A stretch of 36,920 nt of DNA, taken from Alphaproteobacteria bacterium CG_4_9_14_3_um_filter_47_13. GTDB lineage: Bacteria > Pseudomonadota > Alphaproteobacteria > Micavibrionales > Micavibrionaceae. The translations under genes and the position numbers were made by a program. Positions 22,340-27,766 of this stretch are shown one piece after another. The stretch's first letter is position 1. Each line of letters opens with the position of its first letter. The notes beneath the pieces are model-generated. The model did no database searches. It saw only the letters and a program-made list of their open reading frames with translations, and was not told where the DNA came from. The stretch lies in NCBI GenBank assembly GCA_002789675.1, contig PFTR01000041.1, positions 1 through 36,920 of the forward strand. Reading direction: 5' to 3'.

Positions 22340-22440
22340 GGGCATAGAAATTGGCCCGATTCGCTTGGGGAACGAACCGGGCCGGGGAAGTTCGTCTGCC
22401 TGGGTTCACGGTTAGGGAAGGATTGGCAGACGAAACCTGT
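22340..22440. ncRNA. Paired stable hairpins, possible structured RNA (strand unknown)
   Basis: Two strong hairpins lie side by side between the dnaA and GGDEF gene ends. The first is GGCCCG-A-TTCG with CGAA-C-CGGGCC (22353-22383, 10 pairs, one mismatch, 9-nt loop). The second is TTCGTCTGCC (22391-22400) with GGCAGACGAA (22425-22434), a perfect 10-bp stem with a 24-nt loop. No T tract follows on either strand. They could be a small RNA, a 3'-UTR of the minus-strand GGDEF gene, or a repeat element. They do not match 6S, SRP, tmRNA or c-di-GMP riboswitches as I know them. Confidence 0.35.
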
Positions 22441-22460
22441 CCTGTAAATTTCTTATATTT

Positions 22461-23276
22461 CTACGATTGTAAAACAGGGCTTCCGCATGAAGAAGTCTGT
22501 TGTTTGCGCTGCCTTTTATTGGCATAAAGAGAAATATCGGCAGCATTAAAAATTTTATTGGCTGTGTCTCCTGCCCCATAAGTACGTAGCCCAAGAGAGG
22601 CGCGTACAGGAATTTCTTCACCGTTCCAGACCAGACTCAGTTGATTGAGTTGCCAGGCAAGCTGTTGTGCCCGTCCGGCAGCCTGTTCTTTGCCTGTATC
22701 AGAGAGAAGTAGAACAAACTCGTCTCCGCCAAGGCGTGCCGCTGTATCCATAATGCGGGTTTCACTGCCCAGCATACGCGCCATCAGCCTCAGGCAGGCA
22801 TCGCCGGCCAGATGACCGTGTCTGTCGTTAATGGTTTTAAAATTATCGAGATCAATCAGGATCAGCAGGCCGCCTTTACTGAGGCCGCGTTCACATCTAT
22901 CAATTTCTTTTGTAAATGCCTCAAAAAAACCACGACGGTTTTTAAGACCACTTAGTTCGTCTGTTATAGCCAGAGCCTCCAGATGACTGATACGCGATTC
23001 CTGTAATTTTATGGTTTCTTCAGCACGCGCAATCATCTTATGAGCATATTTTAAAAGCGCCACCGTTGCGCTGAGACAGGAGCCGGCACTTTCTTTTTCC
23101 GAAATGCGCGGATCAAGTAAAGAAATCAGCTTTCCGGCTTCTTGATGAAGTGTTTTCTTGTTGTCGGCATCTCCCATGCTGTTAGAAGTATCTGGACGGA
23201 TTGTGCTGAAAAGAAAGTGTAGAAGGCTGCTATTGGCATTTTCTCCATTTTTGAATTTTGCGATATTTGTTGTCAT
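22461..23276 (-). CDS. Diguanylate cyclase (GGDEF domain)
   Basis: Makes cyclic di-GMP from two GTP. 271 aa. Residues 1-90 form a poorly defined, soluble, partly helical sensory or dimerisation region (about 65-100 may be a coiled coil: ARAEETIKLQESRISHLEAL). The GGDEF domain runs from about 103, with TDELSGLKNRRGFFEAF, the metal site LILIDLDNFKTINDRHGHLA and the intact active site RLGGDEF (183-187). RIMD (174-177) sits exactly five residues before GGDEF, a product-inhibition I-site. The end (TSSCGSPVLQS) is not conserved. No membrane helix, so cytoplasmic. A GGGGG tract precedes the ATG. It stands alone on the minus strand, 1.2 kb from divK-pleD. Confidence 0.9.
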   Translation of the reverse strand: MTTNIAKFKNGENANSSLLHFLFSTIRPDTSNSMGDADNKKTLHQEAGKLISLLDPRISEKESAGSCLSATVALLKYAHKMIARAEETIKLQESRISHLEALAITDELSGLKNRRGFFEAFTKEIDRCERGLSKGGLLILIDLDNFKTINDRHGHLAGDACLRLMARMLGSETRIMDTAARLGGDEFVLLLSDTGKEQAAGRAQQLAWQLNQLSLVWNGEEIPVRASLGLRTYGAGDTANKIFNAADISLYANKRQRKQQTSSCGSPVLQS

Positions 23277-23554
23277 CGTCTGCCCCCGCTCATTTATTTC
23301 TATGGTAACCAGTCTCTTAAAAAGAGCGTTGCGAAAGCTGTGCCAATATTTTATGTTAATATTTATGTTTTAAAATCATATAGTTAAAAATCTGTGTGCA
23401 GAAAAGGAGTTTTTATCAGAAAGCCTGTGTTATCTGAAAGGGAGTTTTTTTCCCGGTCAACAGGCAGAAGTTACCGTATATATTCCATGCATTGGCCTTG
23501 GTCTTGGCTATTCATTGCTATATCATTGTACTATATTGTATTTCTGGAGTTTTG
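23277..23554. promoter_or_regulatory. Divergent region between the GGDEF gene and eipB
   Basis: 278 bp without a gene. It is AT rich near 23350-23390, with a short tandem-like repeat AATATTTTATGTT / AATATTTATGTT (about 23346-23371). A second direct repeat, GAAAAGGAGTTTTTATC (23401-23417) and GAAAGGGAGTTTTTTTC (23436-23452), has start points 35 bp apart. No clear -35/-10 pair was chosen. GGAG at 23546-23549 is the eipB ribosome-binding site. Confidence 0.3.
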
Positions 23555-24400
23555 ATGCGCTTGTCATTGTTACTGTTTCTGGTTGTTTTTTTGAACGGGG
23601 GAGGTTTTGCCCAAGCCGCCGGAAGTTCTCTTGCCCCCGACATTTCAATGGTGCCGCACAAGGCACTTTATAATATAGAAATGGTTTCAAAAAGTAGTGG
23701 AACCCAAATTCTCAATATTAGCGGTCAAATGTACTATGAATGGCGTCCGGGATGTGATGCCTGGACGACGGATCATCGGTTTAATCTGCTTTACGAATAT
23801 ACGGACAGTCTGCCGATACGGATTACAAGCGATTTTTCAACCTATGAAGCTTTTGATGGAACAGGCTTTGATTTTACATCCCGCCGAAAACGCAATGGTG
23901 TGCTTTATCAGGAAGTCCGTGGACGTGCTGATAAAGTAATGGAGGATATAACAGGACAGGCTATTTATACTATCCCTGATAATCTGGTGTTTGATTTGGA
24001 CAAAGGGACATTGTTTCCGATGGCACATAGCCTGAATATTCTTGAAAAAGCACAAAAAGGTGAAAAATTTTACAGTGCTGTTATTTTTGATGGCAGTGAC
24101 GAAGAGGGGCCCGTCGAGGTTAACAGTTTTATAGGCAGAACAGTAAAAGCGGCTGATCTGGTGAATTTTCCACTGGAAGTTAACAAATCCCTTATTGACG
24201 GAAAGGCATGGAAGATCCGGATGGCATTTTTCCCGTTGTTGGAGCCGATGTCTGATTCTGAGTATGAAATGGATGTTATTTTTCATGAAAATGGCGTTAT
24301 CAGTGATATGAAAGTTGAGTATCGGGATTTTTCTGTTGTCCAGAAGCTGGTTGCTCTTGTAAAATTAGAGAATGCACATTGTGAAGAATCACAGGATTAA
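23555..24400 (+). CDS. eipB: EipB-family periplasmic envelope-integrity protein (DUF1849)
   Basis: EipB is a periplasmic beta-spiral protein needed for envelope integrity in Brucella and widespread in alphaproteobacteria. 281 aa from ATG 23555, chosen because GGAG lies 5 bases upstream and the signal peptide starts there (MRLSLLLFLVVFLNGG, cleavage near AQA-AG). Family features: VPHKALYNIEMV at the mature N-terminus, then GQMYYEWRPGCDAWTTDHRF with Cys67, and a second cysteine near the end (C276, in AHCEES). The described Brucella protein has a conserved disulfide between C69 and C278, an excellent match in position. Length also matches (about 280). Located 87 bp upstream of divK on the same strand. 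Confidence 0.87.
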   Translation: MRLSLLLFLVVFLNGGGFAQAAGSSLAPDISMVPHKALYNIEMVSKSSGTQILNISGQMYYEWRPGCDAWTTDHRFNLLYEYTDSLPIRITSDFSTYEAFDGTGFDFTSRRKRNGVLYQEVRGRADKVMEDITGQAIYTIPDNLVFDLDKGTLFPMAHSLNILEKAQKGEKFYSAVIFDGSDEEGPVEVNSFIGRTVKAADLVNFPLEVNKSLIDGKAWKIRMAFFPLLEPMSDSEYEMDVIFHENGVISDMKVEYRDFSVVQKLVALVKLENAHCEESQD

Positions 24401-24487
24401 TAAAAGATCCCTATTCAAAAAACTTAACACTTTAGAAAAACAAATAGAGTACGATCATAAAATGAACAAACGCTGAATAGGATCATG

Positions 24488-24853
24488 ATGGCGAAAAAGA
24501 TTTTAATTGTTGAAGACAATGAATTGAATATGAAGCTTTTTCATGATCTGTTGGAAGCGCATGGATTTGAAACTCTGGAGACAAAGAACGGTAATGAAGT
24601 TCTTGATATCGTTAGAAAAAACAAACCGGATCTTATTTTAATGGATATTCAGCTGCCTGAGGTCTCTGGGCTTGATGTTACCAGATGGATTAAAGCGGAT
24701 GATGAATTAAGGCATATTCCTGTTATTGCTGTTACAGCATTTGCCATGAAAGGTGATGAACAGAAAATCAGGGAAGGGGGCTGCGAGGATTATATTTCAA
24801 AACCCATCTCTGTAACGGGATTTATCGAAGTTATAGAAAAATATCTGAATTAG
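24488..24853 (+). CDS. divK: Single-domain response regulator DivK
   Basis: Essential cell-fate regulator in Caulobacter-type bacteria: phosphorylated DivK stimulates PleC/DivJ signalling and, through DivL-CckA, lowers CtrA activity. 121 aa from ATG 24488; an ATG 3 bases earlier is possible, but AGGA is better spaced from the second, and [20 protein letters not shown] aligns with Caulobacter DivK. A lone receiver domain: acidic pair E9/D10, phospho-acceptor D53 ([10 protein letters not shown]), Thr/Ala switch [11 protein letters not shown] and Lys in YISKPISV. The near-diagnostic segments ([20 protein letters not shown]) distinguish it from CpdR and generic CheY-like proteins. pleD follows after 25 bp, the classical arrangement. 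Confidence 0.95.
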   Translation: MAKKILIVEDNELNMKLFHDLLEAHGFETLETKNGNEVLDIVRKNKPDLILMDIQLPEVSGLDVTRWIKADDELRHIPVIAVTAFAMKGDEQKIREGGCEDYISKPISVTGFIEVIEKYLN

Positions 24854-24878
24854 GAAAAACAAGAGGGATCGTACGAAT

Positions 24879-26306
24879 ATGTCTGCTCGTGTACTTGTCG
24901 TTGATGATATCCTGCCAAATGTAAAACTGCTGGAGGCGAAGCTCAGCAGTGAATATTATGATGTTCTGACCGCAACCAGCGGTGATGAGGCTTTGTTGAA
25001 AGTCGCACAGGACAACCCCGATCTTGTCCTGCTGGATGTTATGATGCCGGGTATGGATGGATTTGAGGTTTGTAAAAGAATTAAACAAAATCCGGCCACG
25101 GCGCATATTCCTGTTGTTATGGTGACGGCGCTTACTGATTCTGTTGATAAAGTTCGTGGGCTTGAGGCTGGTGCTGATGATTTTCTTAGTAAGCCCGTGA
25201 ATGATATTGCCCTGATGGCGCGGGTCAGTTCTCTTGTGCGTTTAAAAATGACCGTTGATGAATGGCGAGCCCGGGAAAATACGGCGACACAACTCGGTGT
25301 CGTTGATGAAACGACAAGTGTTATGGATGAACCTATTGATAACGCCCGTATTCTTGTTGTGGAAGACCAGAATTTTGAATCGGATAAAATCGCCGAAACG
25401 CTGCACCGTGATAATCATAATGTTATTCCCGTAGAAAACGGCATGAAAGCTATGGAGTATGCGTCCCAACATGATTTTGACCTGCTTGTGATCAGCCTGA
25501 ATCTGAAAAAAGAAGATGGTCTGAGGCTTTGTTCACATTTGCGCTCGAATGAACGGACGCGCGCCATCCCTATTATCATGATTGCCACAGAAGAGGATAT
25601 GGAGCGTGTTGCCCGTGGCCTTGAAATTGGCGCGCATGATTATATTATGCGTCCGATTGATCGTAATGAACTCCTGGCGCGGACAAGAACGCAAATTAGA
25701 CGGAAAAGATTTCAAAAAAGGCTGCGTGATTCCTATGAAAACAGTCTGGAGATGGCTGTACGTGATGGAGGTACAGGACTTTTCAATCGTCGTTATCTTG
25801 AAGTCCATTTGCAAAAAAAGCTGGATGACGGCTGGGAATCATCAAAAAATCTTGGCATTCTTATTCTGGATATTGATCATTTTAAAGATGTTAACGATAC
25901 CCATGGCCATGTTGTCGGAGATGAGGTATTGAAGGTTTTTGCTGAACGGCTTTTGGATAACTTGCGGGGATTTGACCTTGTTGCCCGTATTGGCGGGGAA
26001 GAATTCATCGCCATTTTGCCGGACGTTCCGACTGGAAAAGCCTTGTTTATTGCGGAACGTCTCCGTCGTTCAATCGCTGATACTCCTGTTCAATGTAGCG
26101 CTAAAGACAAGATGCTCTCTATTACAACCTCAATTGGCGGCGCCATTATAGAGCCGGGGCAGCATACAGTGCAAACTGTGCTGGATCGCGCCGATAAGGC
26201 TTTGTATGAAGCCAAGAATGGTGGACGAAACTGCACGGTTTTTGAAAGTATTGGTAAACTTGATCCTGATAAATATAAACAGGAATTGCGCCGGGAGGCT
26301 GGATAA
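24879..26306 (+). CDS. pleD: Response regulator / diguanylate cyclase PleD
   Basis: Makes cyclic di-GMP when phosphorylated and localises to the stalked pole in Caulobacter. 475 aa (Caulobacter PleD about 454). REC1 (1-122) has D9/D10, phospho-acceptor D53 in LVLLDVMMPGMDG and Lys105 (FLSKPV). REC2 (about 155-280) is degenerate: the phospho-acceptor position is Ser206 (LLVISLNLKKEDG), so it serves as the dimerisation adaptor as in known PleD. GGDEF domain (about 285-460): GTGLFNRRYLE, LGILILDIDHFKDVNDTHGH and active site RIGGEEF (GGEEF 372-376). RGFD (363-366) five residues upstream is the inhibitory I-site. Catalysis, activation and feedback elements are all intact. GAGGG lies about 11 bases before the ATG. 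Confidence 0.95.
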   Translation: MSARVLVVDDILPNVKLLEAKLSSEYYDVLTATSGDEALLKVAQDNPDLVLLDVMMPGMDGFEVCKRIKQNPATAHIPVVMVTALTDSVDKVRGLEAGADDFLSKPVNDIALMARVSSLVRLKMTVDEWRARENTATQLGVVDETTSVMDEPIDNARILVVEDQNFESDKIAETLHRDNHNVIPVENGMKAMEYASQHDFDLLVISLNLKKEDGLRLCSHLRSNERTRAIPIIMIATEEDMERVARGLEIGAHDYIMRPIDRNELLARTRTQIRRKRFQKRLRDSYENSLEMAVRDGGTGLFNRRYLEVHLQKKLDDGWESSKNLGILILDIDHFKDVNDTHGHVVGDEVLKVFAERLLDNLRGFDLVARIGGEEFIAILPDVPTGKALFIAERLRRSIADTPVQCSAKDKMLSITTSIGGAIIEPGQHTVQTVLDRADKALYEAKNGGRNCTVFESIGKLDPDKYKQELRREAG

Positions 26307-26348
26307 CTCCCCGTAAAAATAGAAAGGAAAAGGGAAAGGGAAGGAAAT

Positions 26349-27017
26349 ATGATCACCAGAAATTTTATTTTTTCAATGCTTTTAGCCTTGTTTATAATGT
26401 CAGGAGTGCCCCGTATTTCTTTGGCAGAGGAAGTTGATTCTTTGAAAAAACTGGAAGAGTGCTCTGCGATAGAAGGGCGTATAGAAAGACTTGTGTGTTA
26501 TGATAATGTGGCTGTTCTGATGGGTTATTTTAATGCCGATCAGGCAGAACGTGAGGCGGAGGTTATACAATCCATCGGTTTTTGGGAAGTTTCAAAGCAA
26601 CGTGCTCCTTCTGGTGAAAATGTTATGTATCTTAAGAACCGATCTTTGGAATCCGCTTATACTTCTTACGGGACAAAACGCTATCCTCATCTTGTTATTA
26701 CCTGTAAAAGCGGAAAAACAGATGTTTATATTGACTGGAAAAAGCAAATCACCGATATACAGAAAACAGTCATATTGAAATTACCGCTGAAATATCAATT
26801 TGATTCCGAACCTGTTGTCTCGGACAAATGGGAAATATCGACAGATCGAAAAGCTTTGTTTTCAGAAGATCCTGTTGAGTTTGTTACAAAGTTACGCCAA
26901 TATAACAAGCTTATTGTTTATATGAGTCCGCCAAACGATCTTGCAACAACGATGGTACATGATCTTTCCGGCATTAATGAAGCGCTGAAAATTCTTGTGA
27001 AAGAATGTTATAATTAA
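26349..27017 (+). CDS. Exported VasI/TagO-like protein
   Basis: 222 aa. Signal peptide (IFSMLLALFIMSGV, cleavage near ISLA-EE). The mature protein opens with KKLEECSAIEGRIERLVCYD (C38, C50), the 'C-x-I-x-x-x-x-RLxCYD' start seen in VasI/TagO-type (T6SS-associated) proteins and several alphaproteobacterial exported proteins. The later pattern fits too: a WEVSK strand, LVITCKSGKTDVYIDW, FDSEPVVSDKWEISTDRKAL, LIVYMSPPN and a final Cys near the end (KECYN). The resemblance is from memory; no type VI secretion gene is present, so an envelope role without a T6SS is likelier here. A purine-rich tract with repeated GGAAA/GGAA precedes the ATG. Lies 42 bp after pleD on the same strand. Confidence 0.65.
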   Translation: MITRNFIFSMLLALFIMSGVPRISLAEEVDSLKKLEECSAIEGRIERLVCYDNVAVLMGYFNADQAEREAEVIQSIGFWEVSKQRAPSGENVMYLKNRSLESAYTSYGTKRYPHLVITCKSGKTDVYIDWKKQITDIQKTVILKLPLKYQFDSEPVVSDKWEISTDRKALFSEDPVEFVTKLRQYNKLIVYMSPPNDLATTMVHDLSGINEALKILVKECYN

Positions 27018-27037
27018 ACTATTCTTTCAGGGATAAA

Positions 27038-27766
27038 ATGAAAAATTTCAAACTGGATCATGCCTTTATTCTTGCTGCTGGCAAGGGGACACGCTTGCGT
27101 CCCCATACAGATTTTCTTCCCAAGCCTTTGGTTGAAGTGGGCGGGCGGTCTTTGATTGACCGATCACTGGATAGACTGATCGCGGCCGGTGTGACGAACG
27201 TGACTGTTAATCTTCATTATATGGCGGATATATTAAAAGCGCATCTGGTAAAACGTACAGCACCGGAGATTACTTTTTCTTATGAACCGGAATTGCTTGA
27301 TACGGGCGGGGGTGTTAAAAAGGCACTTTCGACTTTGGGGGATCAACCATTTTACGTGATTGCGGGAGACGCTCTCTGGACAGACGGTTTGTCCGGTGAT
27401 TCTTTGTTGCGTCTTGCGACACACTGGAATGATAAAACAATGGATATTCTAACCTATATGCAACCGCTTTCCTCTATGATCCTGACCGCTGGATCAGGTG
27501 ATTATAATCTGGCTGGTGATGGAAAGGCTGTTCGTTCATTTGATAAAACAGGAACGCATATGTGGACGAATATCCGGATTAATCATCCACGTATTTTTGA
27601 AGAGATGTCGGAGGGCGCTTTTTCATTTCTACCTTTGATGGACAAGGCAGAAAAAGACGGTCGTCTTTATGCTCTGGAACATGACGGGGCATGGCATCAT
27701 ATTAGTACGCCCGCTGATCTTGCGCGTGTTAATGATATGTATACCCGGGAAAAGAAACAGGCATGA
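27038..27766 (+). CDS. murU: Nucleotidyltransferase, MurU-like (MurNAc-1-P uridylyltransferase)
   Basis: Predicted to make UDP-MurNAc from UTP and MurNAc-alpha-1-phosphate in the cell-wall recycling route of AmgK/MurU, which bypasses fosfomycin-sensitive MurA. 242 aa, matching MurU. N-terminal nucleotide-binding signature ILAAGKGTRLRPHTDFLPKP (11-30), then GGRSLIDRSLDRL, LLDTGGGVKKAL and metal-binding YVIAGDALWTDG. The end HISTPADLARVND matches sugar nucleotidyltransferases. The partner kinase gene amgK (and tsaE), usually adjacent in alphaproteobacteria, is not here; a VasI-like gene precedes instead. The stop overlaps the addB start by 4 bp (ATGA). MurU is the best fit, but another sugar nucleotidyltransferase cannot be excluded. 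Confidence 0.75.
   Translation: MKNFKLDHAFILAAGKGTRLRPHTDFLPKPLVEVGGRSLIDRSLDRLIAAGVTNVTVNLHYMADILKAHLVKRTAPEITFSYEPELLDTGGGVKKALSTLGDQPFYVIAGDALWTDGLSGDSLLRLATHWNDKTMDILTYMQPLSSMILTAGSGDYNLAGDGKAVRSFDKTGTHMWTNIRINHPRIFEEMSEGAFSFLPLMDKAEKDGRLYALEHDGAWHHISTPADLARVNDMYTREKKQA

Noticed and set aside
22340-22440. c-di-GMP (GEMM) riboswitch or 6S RNA next to the GGDEF gene
   Set aside because: The conserved GEMM core and the 6S central-bubble arrangement are not recognisable, and the hairpins lie at the 3' side of the GGDEF gene rather than in its leader.
24401-24487. CtrA box in front of divK (TTAACACTTTAG)
   Set aside because: Only one TTAA half-site; the required TTAA-N7-TTAA spacing is not met.
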